Assembly: GCF_027213645.1 (NCBI RefSeq)
Contig: NZ_JAPWGL010000004.1
Coordinates: forward strand, 186,001-250,000
DNA length: 64,000 bases
Direction of reading: 5' to 3'
Source: Pedobacter rhodius
GTDB lineage: Bacteria; Bacteroidota; Bacteroidia; Sphingobacteriales; Sphingobacteriaceae
Of this stretch, positions 26,301 through 34,478 are shown one piece after another. The translations under genes were made by a program, and so were the position numbers. The notes under the pieces were generated by a model. The model ran no database searches. It saw only the letters and a program-made list of their open reading frames with translations, and was not told the DNA's origin. The first letter of the stretch is position 1. Each line of letters opens with the position of its first letter.

Positions 26301-27783
26301 CAGTGACGAAGTTCAGGTAGAAAATAGTGTGATTAACCTGGATAATTTTAAACTTTCAGATCTTGAAGGTCATGAAGCAACCGCGAATGGTTCGGTAGAT
26401 TTAAATGATATTAACGACCCTACGCTGAAAGTAAAGTTAAATGCCCAGAATTTCATGGCACTTAACACCACATCGAAAGATAATTCCGTTTATTTCGGAA
26501 AAGCTTATGGTACTGGTGTTTTCAATTTTACCGGCCCAACCAGTAAAATGAAGATTGATATTAAGGCAAAAACGGAAAAAGGAACAGTATTTAACCTGCC
26601 TCTGAATAGTTCTGAAACGGTATCGGATAAAGATTTTATCAATTTTATAAGTAGAGATTCGGCAAAGGTTGTAAAGAAAACAACAAACTTCGAAGGCTTG
26701 ACCTTAACCTTTAAATTAACCATAGATCCAAATACCACGGCAAATATTTATACCACACTTGGTAATTTAAGCGGAAAAGGTAATGCAGAATTAAACCTGA
26801 ATATTAACAGTTTAGGCGATTTTGAAATGTCTGGCGATTATATTATCGAGAGCGGTAGCTTTGATTTTACTGCACAGGAAGTTATCAATAAAAAATTCGA
26901 GATAAGGCAAGGTGGAACCATCAGGTGGACTGGTAATCCAACTGCTGCTCAAATAAACTTAAAAGCCGTTTATGCATTGAGAGCCAGTTTAAATGAATTA
27001 TTTAAAGCCGCTAACCGCGATGCGAGTGCTAATGCGAATCAAAGGGTAAACACTGAGGTAGAAATGGGTTTAACAGGTTTGCTATTACAACCGGATATTA
27101 AATTAGACATTAATTTCCCGTCTAACCCGGCCATTAAAGAAGAATTGCAAACGTATTTTAGTGATGAAAGTAACCGGAATTTACAGGCATTCAGCTTAAT
27201 TATAAGAAGAAGTTTTGCACCTGGTAACGGTGGTGAATCAATCGGTAAACAATTGGGTTCGAGCGTATCAAGTACAGCTACAGAGCTGGTATTCAATCAG
27301 TTTAACAATGTACTTTCCTCCTTAAACCTCAACTTTGTAGATTTAAACGTGAAATCTCTAAGTGAAGCCAATGCCTCATTTAAGTTCTTTAACGACCGTT
27401 TAATTATAAATGCGGGTATTGTCGACAGAAATAGTGTAAATGATTTTACCGTAATCGATTTTTCTAAAAATAATGTCGGCAGTGAGGTTGAGGCCTTATT
27501 TCTAATCAGAAAAGACGGAAGTTTAACCGGGAAATTAGCCAATAAACCACCTACTCAACAAAGCATCTTTCTAAACAGTGGTATAAGCGCAACAGCCAAT
27601 GTTACTTCTATCGGGCTGGTTTATACCCAGCAGTTCGATACGTTTAAAGAATTTTTACAGAAACTTACCGGGGCTTACAGAAGAAATCTGAGGAAGAAAC
27701 AAGCGGAACAACCCGTTAAAACAAACAAATCGATAAGTAAAGAAGCGATTATCAACGACAGAAAGAATAACCCTAAGAGGTAG
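23302..27783 (+). CDS. TamB-like translocation/assembly module protein (DUF490)
   Basis: Very large (~1490 residues) envelope protein anchored in the inner membrane, with long beta-rich repeats and a C-terminal TamB domain, thought to bridge to the outer membrane (outer-membrane protein insertion or lipid transport). N-terminal anchor KKLFKILLWVIASIILLLAL, then Asx/Lys-rich repeats, then GDYIIESGSFDFTAQEVINKKFEIRQGG and the LQAFSLIIRRSF region near the end. The first conventional start (TTG 23353) would cut the anchor; an ATT at 23302 or 23305 is the likely initiator because no ATG/GTG precedes it in frame. No cognate TamA is nearby. Confidence 0.88.
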   Translation: MIKKLFKILLWVIASIILLLALLIFSLQFKSVQTYFAQKAAAYLSKELKTTVSIKSLYIKPFKSVVLEDLLVLDLQKDTLLSTPSFMVDINQLSIEKKIIDINTVQINNGTFFLKDFKDNSSNLDFIINYFNSGKPSVKDPNKKPYKIDLRRAIINKLNFKYKNFKAKDLTQGKSVNFDNVDVKELSVILEGFDIKNHLLKTNIKNLTLKEKSGFYLKNLSAQTTVDSNAIELKDLLLVTNQSRLTNYFQMKFKTFRDFNHYIDNVRMKAVFKDSHITSKDVAFFAPEMNRMKLDVDVDGQITGLVNNLKAKKLSIKSGKATYIKGDFIIKGLPNWDETFMDLNIELAGTNKTDLDEVLAGITGKNKKLVPSIVNKFGNINFNGSFTGFQNDFIAYGEFKTKIGRIVSDVNMKIDKNDVPSYSGNVKTYDFNIGNLLNEKSLGKITSSLYVKGRGTELQHLTEKLNGNIEYIDFNNYRYRNVKVDGTFDKKYFDGKLSINDKNIKLIFDGGVNLNPKLPVFNFNATISGAKLKALHLLKDSLRVDAKFTTNFSGTNLNNIEGKLRIQEITLKNPKGTYSIDSVELTANGTGVARNLTIKSDILDASVNGEYDLNSIGSYYKAIAKTYVPSFQTKIIKYNEQIFQFTLKIKKFEALAQLISPGLELAEGANFIGNFDSRNNTATLNGFVKNLKYQGIVVNNIIVDENTTPQQLQLNITSDRVQINDSLFIKDVNISNILRNDSLAFNVKMSSAMEDNQLDLNGLVEFTKNQDTAARLSVLPSILKINNEEWRIQEKVRIVLNNGKTEIKNFDLTNGNQQITVDGLISDDPKDLLQVGFKDFNLKTINPFTKGFGVKLGGLVNGKTDLYGILKGPRITDDVKIDSLNFNDIYIGTLTDTSSFNSDKNNINVYTRIMADDTETFKLSGNLDLKEKDIDLKVKMDESKLTIFEPFVKTLVSNLKGNISSDLTVKGKLDNPKINGTLSFDKGQLMVNYLKTTYTISDEVQVENSVINLDNFKLSDLEGHEATANGSVDLNDINDPTLKVKLNAQNFMALNTTSKDNSVYFGKAYGTGVFNFTGPTSKMKIDIKAKTEKGTVFNLPLNSSETVSDKDFINFISRDSAKVVKKTTNFEGLTLTFKLTIDPNTTANIYTTLGNLSGKGNAELNLNINSLGDFEMSGDYIIESGSFDFTAQEVINKKFEIRQGGTIRWTGNPTAAQINLKAVYALRASLNELFKAANRDASANANQRVNTEVEMGLTGLLLQPDIKLDINFPSNPAIKEELQTYFSDESNRNLQAFSLIIRRSFAPGNGGESIGKQLGSSVSSTATELVFNQFNNVLSSLNLNFVDLNVKSLSEANASFKFFNDRLIINAGIVDRNSVNDFTVIDFSKNNVGSEVEALFLIRKDGSLTGKLANKPPTQQSIFLNSGISATANVTSIGLVYTQQFDTFKEFLQKLTGAYRRNLRKKQAEQPVKTNKSISKEAIINDRKNNPKR

Positions 27784-27798
27784 TTTTCAGTTCAATTC

Positions 27799-28345
27799 GT
27801 CATTCTATAACTATCTGATACGAGGAGGAACGACGAAGCAATCTATCCTATAAAGTATCTTACGAAAAAGATTCCTCCGCTACGGTCGGAATGACGACGA
27901 GCTGATTGGCTTTCTGTTAGCAGTTGCTTCATGCAATCGCCACGTAGTCATTTCTATAACTATCGGATACGAGAAGGAATGACGAAGCAATCTACCCCAT
28001 AAAGTATCTTACGAAAAAGATTCTTCCGCTACGGTCGGAATGACGACGAGCTGATTGGTTTTCTGTTAGCAGTTTGCTTCATGCAATCGCCAAGTAGTCA
28101 TTTCTATAACTATCGGATACGAGAAGGAATGACGAAGCAATCTAACCCATAAAGTATCTTACGAAAAAGATTCTTACGCTACGGTCGGAATGACGGCGAG
28201 CTGAATGGTTTTCGGTCAGCAGTTCGCTTCATGTAATCGCCAAATAGTAATCCTGTAGCTATCGGATGCGAGGAGGGTGACAAAGCAATCTGTCATGCAA
28301 AAAAGATTGCTTCGTTGGCTGAAAAAGCCGCCTCGCAATGACGAC
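27799..28345. repeat. Tandem ~150-bp repeat, about 3.6 copies
   Basis: Units start near 27,799, 27,949, 28,099 and 28,249 (last one partial and diverged). Each unit contains a CTATAACTATCGGATACGAG start, GACGAAGCAATCT, AAAGATTCTTCCGCTACGGT and GGAATGACG, giving inverted AATGACG/CGTCATT arms. The region between tamB and ribBA (27,784-28,419) contains nothing else recognisable as a gene. Confidence 0.9.
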
Positions 28346-28419
28346 TAATTGGACAGTTTCGGTTAACAGTTTAAGGTTTTGAAGTTAACATAATTGAAAA
28401 CTGCCCATTGCTAACTGAT

Positions 28420-29631
28420 CTATCCCTTCATAATGGAGTGACCCATTTTATCTCTTTTAGTTTTCAGGTAACGTTCGTTATGAACATTACTTTCAATTTC
28501 AATCGGAATGTTTTCTACGATTTCTAAACCATACCCGATTAAACCGGCACGTTTAGTGGGGTTATTGCTCATCAGGCGCATTTTAGTAACACCCTGCGAT
28601 CTTAAAATCTGCGCACCAACACCATAATCACGTTCATCACCTTTAAAGCCTAATTTAATATTGGCTTCAACCGTATCAAAACCGGCATCCTGTAAGTTAT
28701 AAGAGCGAAGTTTATTGATGAGACCGATTCCCCGGCCTTCCTGATTCATATAAACCACAACACCTTTACCCTCTTTCTCAATCATTTCTAACGCCTTATG
28801 CAACTGAGGACCACAATCGCATCTGCAGGAACCGAAGATATCGCCGGTTACGCAAGAGCTGTGTACGCGGGCAAGAATGGGTTCGCCCTCTTTCCATGTT
28901 CCTTTAGATATGGCAAGGTGTGTTGCGTTATTATCAAGCTGCGTATAGGCCGTCATTTTAAAATCGCCCCAGGCCGTCGGTAAATCTATGGTTACTTCCG
29001 ATTTAACCAAACTATCGATACCTAAGCGGTAGGAAATTAAATCTTCAATCGAAATAATTTTTAACTGATGTTGTTCGGCAATTTTAAACAAATCGGGTAA
29101 GCGGGCCATTTCGCCGTCCTCCTTCAAAATTTCAACCAGCAAACCCGCAGGTTTCATACCGGCTAATCTGGCTAAATCTACAGCAGCTTCTGTATGTCCG
29201 GCTCTTCTGATTACACCGCCATCTTTTGCCCTTAACGGAAAAATATGTCCCGGGCGGCCTAATTCATCAGGATTGGTATTTGGATTTACTAAAGCCAACA
29301 TGGTTTTCGAACGGTCGCTTGCAGAAATACCTGTGGTACAACCATGCCCCACTAAATCAACTGACACCGTAAAGTTAGTTTCATAGGCTGCTGTATTTTT
29401 GCCCACCATTAAATTCAGGTTAAGCTCATCGCAGCGCTCTTCAGTTAAAGGCGCACAAATTAAGCCACGGCCATAAGTTGCCATGAAATTAATGACTTCC
29501 GGCGTTGCATTCTCAGCAGCTGTTAAAAAATCGCCTTCATTCTCCCTGTCTTCATCGTCTACAACAATAATAACTTTACCGGCTTTGATATCCTCAATAG
29601 CCTCTTGTATGGTGTTTAATTTTGTTTGCAT
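28420..29631 (-). CDS. ribBA: Bifunctional DHBP synthase / GTP cyclohydrolase II
   Basis: Makes both precursors for riboflavin: 3,4-dihydroxy-2-butanone 4-phosphate from ribulose-5-P, and the pyrimidine from GTP. 403 residues. The N-terminal RibB half has [13 protein letters not shown] and [20 protein letters not shown]; the C-terminal RibA half has zinc ligands in [17 protein letters not shown] and [11 protein letters not shown]. No FMN riboswitch was recognised in the ~60-nt leader. Confidence 0.98.
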   Translation of the reverse strand: MQTKLNTIQEAIEDIKAGKVIIVVDDEDRENEGDFLTAAENATPEVINFMATYGRGLICAPLTEERCDELNLNLMVGKNTAAYETNFTVSVDLVGHGCTTGISASDRSKTMLALVNPNTNPDELGRPGHIFPLRAKDGGVIRRAGHTEAAVDLARLAGMKPAGLLVEILKEDGEMARLPDLFKIAEQHQLKIISIEDLISYRLGIDSLVKSEVTIDLPTAWGDFKMTAYTQLDNNATHLAISKGTWKEGEPILARVHSSCVTGDIFGSCRCDCGPQLHKALEMIEKEGKGVVVYMNQEGRGIGLINKLRSYNLQDAGFDTVEANIKLGFKGDERDYGVGAQILRSQGVTKMRLMSNNPTKRAGLIGYGLEIVENIPIEIESNVHNERYLKTKRDKMGHSIMKG

Positions 29632-29695
29632 TTTGTAATTACAATAATCAATAATGGCAGCAGTTTTTTAACAAATTGCCAGCCATTCATTAATA

Positions 29696-29703
29696 CAAAG
29701 GTA
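29696..29703 (-). promoter_or_regulatory. -7 promoter box of ribBA
   Basis: Minus-strand TACCTTTG fits TAnnTTTG, with a TTG element about 20 nt further upstream; predicts a ~60-nt leader. Confidence 0.55.
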
Positions 29704-29765
29704 CAATCTTATTAAGCAATATGTTTTATGGATATATCATTTAGAAGTAAAGGAAAACCCCAGGG

Positions 29766-31190
29766 TTAACGTTGCTTCAACTTGAAAAGTTTGACAAAAA
29801 ACTGCTTATACTGGTTGATATCGAACAAAGCCGAATCTGCCGTTGCTTTATAGGTAAGGAATACCGCTAAGGGTGTTAGAATGATAAAGGCAATCCACAT
29901 CCCGAAAACAGGATTAATAGAACCTTCCCGGGCAGATTTTTCAGCTACCGTAGTTACAATATGGTAGACCAGAAAGAAGGAAATTGCAATAACAACAGGT
30001 AAACCCATACCGCCTTTTCTTATAATGGCACCCAGCGGTGCACCGATAAAAAAAAGCAAAACGCATGATGCCGCGAGCGTAAATTTCCGCTGATATTCTA
30101 CACTTGTAAAAATAATTTCTCCTTTTAAATCCTCATCCCGTGGAACGCTGTTTGCCAGACTTTGCGTAATTACCGTTATGGTATTGGATGCACTCTGAAT
30201 ACTGGATAACCTCGATCCGTTTGGAATACTCTTTAGAATATTGTCATCAATTTTTTTTGGTGCTACCTTAAGCTTCGAATACCCTATGGCGATATTATTT
30301 TGCTTAAAGTTATTACCTAAACTTCTGCCCGTATTTCGGTATAGGGTATCCATTTGTTTGGAAAGCGAATCGCGTTTCCTCACAATTCCCTTTAAATTGA
30401 GCATTACTGTACTATTGCCAAAAGCGCCCTGATCGGTTTTTTGCATATCAAAAGATTCCATGCTGAACTTTGGCTCGGTTTCTTTAAACCTGCTCCGCGA
30501 CAGGATTTGCCTTGGATTATACACGCCGCTACTACTCGATTGTTCTTCGTAGGTTACGCCATTTTTAAGGTTAAAAATTAAAAACTTGCCATCTTCAGAT
30601 TTTTTCATCTCCCCCTCTTTGGCCATAATCACTTTCGGAATCCCGTTCGTTCCTTTATGGTCGTAAATCATGATGCCAAACATTTTACCATCTTCATCCT
30701 TACTATCTACCCGAATGGAATAATCGGGAATACTGTTGTTAAAAACGCCCGGCTTAATTAAGAATGCGAGTTTTTTATTTCGCACGTCATACATTAAGGA
30801 ATAAAATTTAAGATTTGCCTTGGGCAGGATGTAATTGGAAAATACAAATGAGCTAACGGTAAGACAAAGAATTAAAACCACTAAAGGCTGCATGGCTTTC
30901 TGAAGTGAAATACCGGCCGATTTTATCGCCACAAGTTCATAATTTTCACCCAGCGTACCAAAAGTCATGATGGAGGAAAGCAGCACGGAAAGCGGTAAGG
31001 CCATGGATATCTGCACCATAGACTGATAGTACATTAATTCGAGTATGGTATACCATTCGAAGCCCTTACCAATTAAATCATCTACGTATTTAAAGAGGAA
31101 AAACATTAACAGGATAAACATTACCACAAAAAACGTGGCAATAAATGGCCTGATGAATGTTTTTATTATGAGCAGATGTATCTTTTTCAC
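29766..31190 (-). CDS. LptF/LptG family permease (YjgP/YjgQ)
   Basis: Inner-membrane permease of the LPS export ABC system (LptB2FG). 474 residues: three N-terminal helices, a periplasmic region of ~240 residues, three C-terminal helices, the family layout. Motifs GENYELVAIKSAGISLQKAMQPL and FIGAPLGAIIRKGGMGLPV fit the family. Starts with GTG directly at a -7 box. F and G subunits cannot be told apart in Bacteroidota from this sequence alone. Confidence 0.9.
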   Translation of the reverse strand: MKKIHLLIIKTFIRPFIATFFVVMFILLMFFLFKYVDDLIGKGFEWYTILELMYYQSMVQISMALPLSVLLSSIMTFGTLGENYELVAIKSAGISLQKAMQPLVVLILCLTVSSFVFSNYILPKANLKFYSLMYDVRNKKLAFLIKPGVFNNSIPDYSIRVDSKDEDGKMFGIMIYDHKGTNGIPKVIMAKEGEMKKSEDGKFLIFNLKNGVTYEEQSSSSGVYNPRQILSRSRFKETEPKFSMESFDMQKTDQGAFGNSTVMLNLKGIVRKRDSLSKQMDTLYRNTGRSLGNNFKQNNIAIGYSKLKVAPKKIDDNILKSIPNGSRLSSIQSASNTITVITQSLANSVPRDEDLKGEIIFTSVEYQRKFTLAASCVLLFFIGAPLGAIIRKGGMGLPVVIAISFFLVYHIVTTVAEKSAREGSINPVFGMWIAFIILTPLAVFLTYKATADSALFDINQYKQFFVKLFKLKQR

Positions 31191-31194
31191 CTTA

Positions 31195-31202
31195 CAAAGG
31201 TA
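31195..31202 (-). promoter_or_regulatory. -7 promoter box of the LptF/G gene
   Basis: Minus-strand TACCTTTG ends about four bases before the GTG start, predicting an essentially leaderless transcript. Confidence 0.45.
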
Positions 31203-31219
31203 AACAAAGCATAGAAATA

Positions 31220-31600
31220 TTACGCACCTAAAACACTTATCAGATAATCGATCTGGTTATCCCAGATTAATTTTTTCTCGGCAAGTAGTTCTTCTGTGGA
31301 GAAATCGGTTATGGCCAGTGCAACATCATTGGTTAGCTCATCCTGCACAATTTCCATCTCGAAATAGCATTGCGGTTCATCATCAAGCCATTTAAACTTA
31401 ACCAGTTTATTTTCTTTTATTGAAACAAGCTTTGCTTTTTGTTCTTCATCATCCCAGGTAAAAGTGTAAACCTGATCGCGAAAATTCACATCATCAGCAA
31501 ACCATTGCGATAAGCCATTTGGCTCACTTATAAAACTATACAATATTCGTGGTGACGATTTAACCTCGTACTCAAGCGTAAATTTTTTCTTATCTGCCAT
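31220..31600 (-). CDS. START-like/AHSA1-like domain protein
   Basis: 126-residue soluble protein with the SRPBCC-fold pattern: KKFTLEYEVKSSPRILYSFISEPNGLSQWFADDVN at the N-terminus, antiparallel strands in the middle, and a long C-terminal helix (WDNQIDYLISVLG). Bacteroidota members are usually called START-like; ligand and role unknown. Sits 30 bp upstream of the LptF/G gene on the same strand. Confidence 0.82.
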   Translation of the reverse strand: MADKKKFTLEYEVKSSPRILYSFISEPNGLSQWFADDVNFRDQVYTFTWDDEEQKAKLVSIKENKLVKFKWLDDEPQCYFEMEIVQDELTNDVALAITDFSTEELLAEKKLIWDNQIDYLISVLGA

Positions 31601-31673
31601 GTTAATTCATTACCAGAATAAAATTCCGGACTACTTTTTTTATTTTATTTTTCTAAAGAAAGGTAATTTATTC

Positions 31674-31681
31674 TATATTTG
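31674..31681 (+). promoter_or_regulatory. -7 promoter box of the tRNA-Met gene
   Basis: TATATTTG matches TAnnTTTG, about 56 nt upstream of the tRNA 5' end, on the same strand. Confidence 0.45.
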
Positions 31682-31737
31682 CAACTCCAAAAAATAACCA
31701 CCTAAATATTTGATAATATAAGCAAATATTTTTACCC

Positions 31738-31811
31738 GGCGGGGTAGCTCAGATGGTTAGAGCGCAGGATTCATAACCCTGAGGTCGGCAGTTCGATCCT
31801 GCTCCCCGCTA
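31738..31811 (+). tRNA. tRNA-Met (anticodon CAT)
   Basis: Cloverleaf drawn by hand: acceptor arms GGCGGGG (31738-31744) and CCCCGCT (31804-31810) with one G-U pair, D-arm GCTC/GAGC, anticodon loop TTCATAA with CAT at 31772-31774, T-arm GGCAG/CTGCT with loop TTCGATC, discriminator A at 31811 followed by CC. One A-C mismatch closes the anticodon stem. The conjugative element abuts or overlaps its 3' end, and the element's recombinase gene ends inside it on the opposite strand. Confidence 0.93.
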
Positions 31812-33384
31812 CCGAATCGGCAAAAGAGGCATAATCCAGAGATAATTCTGGTATGCCTCTTTTCTTTTTACTGATAAGTTGCTGAAAATAAGCTATATAC
31901 AAAAACACTAAATTTATTTCAGTGGTTCGAACTTTATCATTTTTCTTATCATAACTCATACCACTAGGGAACAGTAATGTTTGGAGTTGTTGCTTAGTAT
32001 GGTAATCACCAGAAAGCCAGTTTAAAGGTAGCTGAGTGGCATATTCTATAGCCAACCTAACGCATTTTAAAAGGTTCGAACTTTTATTAGACAGGATGAG
32101 CAAATTCCGCTCAATTTCTCTTTTTTCGTCCGAATATTTCTCATGGTACTTTGTGTAAAGTTCCTGACTTATATCTTCTTCAATATATCTTTCCTCTAAT
32201 CGCTCCACCTTCTTCTTCACTTCTCTGTGGCTGTTCTCCAACTCTAAAAGATCCGCTTGCTTATTTTGAGTCAACTGGTTAAATGTTGCAGCAACCTGCT
32301 CAACCAATAGTTCTATATATTCCTTGGCAATGTCAATTTTAAAGAAATCAAGTATGTCTGCAAATCTGGAATTAAGAGAATCAGCATTTTTGTTATTACA
32401 GCAAGCTTTGGTTTTGCATTTATAATAATGTATATTCTTTTTGCGTGCGAGGTAGCCACTCAACGGCTTCCCGCATTCGGCACATACCATAAAGCGCTTC
32501 AAAGGAATGTGCACATTTTCTTCATTTAGTGAAAAACCATGGGGAATCTTATCTAGCATACCGTTAACCTTTAAGAAAAGTTCCCTGCTAATTAATTTCT
32601 CGTGATTGCCCACAACCACTTGTCCCTCCAACATATTGTGCACCATCAAGCCACAATAGAATGGATTTCTAAAGATTTCTGAGATACGCTGATGAATCAA
32701 TTTTAGTCCTTTAGCCGCCAGCCTATCGCGAATTACCTCATTTGACACATTTTCATAAGCTTTCCATTCAAAGGCCTGACGAATGAGCCTTCCCTTCCCA
32801 TTTATAACAATCTGCCTTTTGTTCTTCGATCTGTCAATCTCAAATCCTAAAGGGGGATTAGTCGGCCAATCACCACGCAGTAACATCTCTTTTATACCAG
32901 CACTACATTTTTGCTTTCTCAATTGATTGTCAAACTCGCCAAACAGGAACAACAACTTTTGTTGCATCTGACCCGAAGCACTCGAGGTATCAATAGGTTG
33001 TGTTACGGAAATTATTTCTATACCTAAGCGCCTCAATTCTCCGCTAAGCCAGATTGAGTTGTCATTTCTTGAAAACCTCTCCAGACTATACACTAAGATA
33101 GAAGATATTTTTCCTTTGAATTTTTTCACGAAAGAAAGCATGGCGGTAAATTGCTTTCTCTCATCGTTCTCAGCGCTTTCGTAGGTTCCCCCAAACTGAG
33201 CGGCAATATTAAACCCAAATTTCTCTGCGTATAGCATACATGCCTTCAATTGGGTTCCCAGGCTTAAATTATCAGCCTGCTCTTTACTACTAACCCTTGT
33301 ATAGATAACGCATTCCAAGCTTTTGGAAACTTTTTTATTTTGTTTCCCTTTTGCAAATGAGTCGAAAAAAAAGATGTCTGACAT
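31771..33384 (-). CDS. Large serine recombinase (element integrase)
   Basis: 537-residue site-specific recombinase expected to integrate and excise the element. Catalytic domain ~25-165 with YTRVSSKEQ (nucleophile Ser32) and YSLERFSRNDN arginines; recombinase domain ~190-270; zinc-ribbon CAECGKPLSGY...YYKCKTKAC near 305-335; coiled coil ~375-430. The last 13 residues (VAGSRIELPTSGL) and the stop are encoded by the antisense of the tRNA-Met gene; the TGA is complementary to bases 31771-31773, overlapping the anticodon. The DNA between 31812 and ~31870 also encodes the tRNA terminator. Confidence 0.93.
   Translation of the reverse strand: MSDIFFFDSFAKGKQNKKVSKSLECVIYTRVSSKEQADNLSLGTQLKACMLYAEKFGFNIAAQFGGTYESAENDERKQFTAMLSFVKKFKGKISSILVYSLERFSRNDNSIWLSGELRRLGIEIISVTQPIDTSSASGQMQQKLLFLFGEFDNQLRKQKCSAGIKEMLLRGDWPTNPPLGFEIDRSKNKRQIVINGKGRLIRQAFEWKAYENVSNEVIRDRLAAKGLKLIHQRISEIFRNPFYCGLMVHNMLEGQVVVGNHEKLISRELFLKVNGMLDKIPHGFSLNEENVHIPLKRFMVCAECGKPLSGYLARKKNIHYYKCKTKACCNNKNADSLNSRFADILDFFKIDIAKEYIELLVEQVAATFNQLTQNKQADLLELENSHREVKKKVERLEERYIEEDISQELYTKYHEKYSDEKREIERNLLILSNKSSNLLKCVRLAIEYATQLPLNWLSGDYHTKQQLQTLLFPSGMSYDKKNDKVRTTEINLVFLYIAYFQQLISKKKRGIPELSLDYASFADSVAGSRIELPTSGL
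31822..31868 (+). terminator. Terminator of tRNA-Met, inside the recombinase coding region
   Basis: 12-bp arms AAAAGAGGCATA (31822-31833) and TATGCCTCTTTT (31852-31863), with a second inner pairing CCAGA/TCTGG, followed by a T-rich tract. It follows the tRNA by 10 nt and lies antisense within the 3' coding part of the recombinase. Confidence 0.8.
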
Positions 33385-33436
33385 AAATAATACTTCTTTT
33401 TATTACACTATAAGATACTAATAATCAATTAATTTA

Positions 33437-33625
33437 TCAAGTTTTTTGATCCTTTTTTTCACTTGCATTAAAAATGATTATAGACATTTTTTTGATAGTA
33501 AGGATCACATCCTTAGCCTGCTGCTCGGTAAAATGTGAAAACATTTGCTTTGAAAGCACCTCTTCGATCGTTAGATCATGCTGGCGCACAATAGTTTCTA
33601 TATTTAAATCAAACTCCATATCCAT
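33437..33625 (-). CDS. Hypothetical small protein upstream of the recombinase
   Basis: 62 residues from the ATG at 33625 (MDMEFDLNIETIV); a longer upstream reading frame looks non-coding (Arg/Phe/Leu-rich without pattern). Contains a helix-turn-helix-like stretch (HDLTIEEVLSKQMFSHFTEQQAKDVILTIKKM) and a charged tail. Not recognised. Its position directly before the recombinase gene makes an excision cofactor or regulator possible, which is inference only. Confidence 0.6.
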   Translation of the reverse strand: MDMEFDLNIETIVRQHDLTIEEVLSKQMFSHFTEQQAKDVILTIKKMSIIIFNASEKKDQKT

Positions 33626-33803
33626 GACGTTTATTTTGAGTAACAAATATTTTTCGAACGGTATTCTGAAGAATAACAGGATTGGATAATCACATTTAAT
33701 TACGCTCCTGTTAGAAATAGATGCAAATAGGCATAACCTGGGGTGCATCTATCATTAATGTACTCGCATTTTGAGATGAGCACATGAGTCTCCTGTTAAT
33801 AAT

Positions 33804-34478
33804 TTATCTTTGCAAATCTGAATGATCTATTGCCAAAGATTCAATTACGCCATCGCGGATTACCTCAAATCCCGCTACACTATCTGTATTGTATATCGCG
33901 ACTGTTTTTGGTGGCCAAAGTTTCGGGTCGTTTGTTTTATCCCAGTCAATCCCAATGCCTGATGGATAATAATCCCAGTTTTCCCAGGCTCTCTCTTTAA
34001 TTAAACGTCCGTCGTAACCCAGTACCCTTGTAAGATATTCATTACGGTTACCTTCCCAGTCCATCCCATAGCAGAGCAGATCAGCAACCTTGTAAAAATC
34101 AGAGAGCTGGTCATCGTGCCAGTGATTTAGGTATCGCTCGGAAACTCCTGCGCACAGCAAAATACTCCGGACGCGAGATGCGTCCAGAGCTTTGTCAGCA
34201 TCCAAAATGCTGGCATCCTTGCTGAGTGTTATCTTATAGATTTTGGCATATCCAAGATTATCAAACCCCGATTCACCTTTCAATCTTGACTTCTGGAGTA
34301 CGAGATGGCTAAAAAGGCAGGCGGCGTCCTCACTTATTGAAGTATAAAATGCATTTCCGAGAGTGAGAGCGTTCCAGCCAACTCCTTTACCGGACTGGAT
34401 GTTTATTTTCCCACCGTCCAGTCCAAGCGAACCATGATAAAGTGCCAGCAATTCTGGGTTTATTTCCTTTACTTTCAA
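33804..34478 (-). CDS. ADP-ribosyltransferase-like protein (ART/PolyVal type), putative
   Basis: 224 residues. Near the N-terminus ALYHGS and then LGNAFYTSISEDAACLFSHL resemble the H and Y strands of the ADP-ribosyltransferase fold; LGYDGRLI followed by VAIYN near the C-terminus resembles the end of ART domains found in mobile-element polyvalent proteins. The third catalytic residue (Glu) cannot be assigned by eye. Start is TTG at 34478, overlapping the methylase stop (TTGA), so the two are translationally coupled. No antitoxin-like gene adjoins it. Confidence 0.5.
   Translation of the reverse strand: MKVKEINPELLALYHGSLGLDGGKINIQSGKGVGWNALTLGNAFYTSISEDAACLFSHLVLQKSRLKGESGFDNLGYAKIYKITLSKDASILDADKALDASRVRSILLCAGVSERYLNHWHDDQLSDFYKVADLLCYGMDWEGNRNEYLTRVLGYDGRLIKERAWENWDYYPSGIGIDWDKTNDPKLWPPKTVAIYNTDSVAGFEVIRDGVIESLAIDHSDLQR

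Noticed and set aside
27799..28345. Regular repeats as a CRISPR array
   Set aside because: Units are ~150 bp, nearly identical throughout and without unique spacers; no cas gene is near.
33626..33748. N-terminal extension of the small protein before the recombinase
   Set aside because: The extension is not protein-like; the ATG at 33625 gives a compact 62-residue protein.
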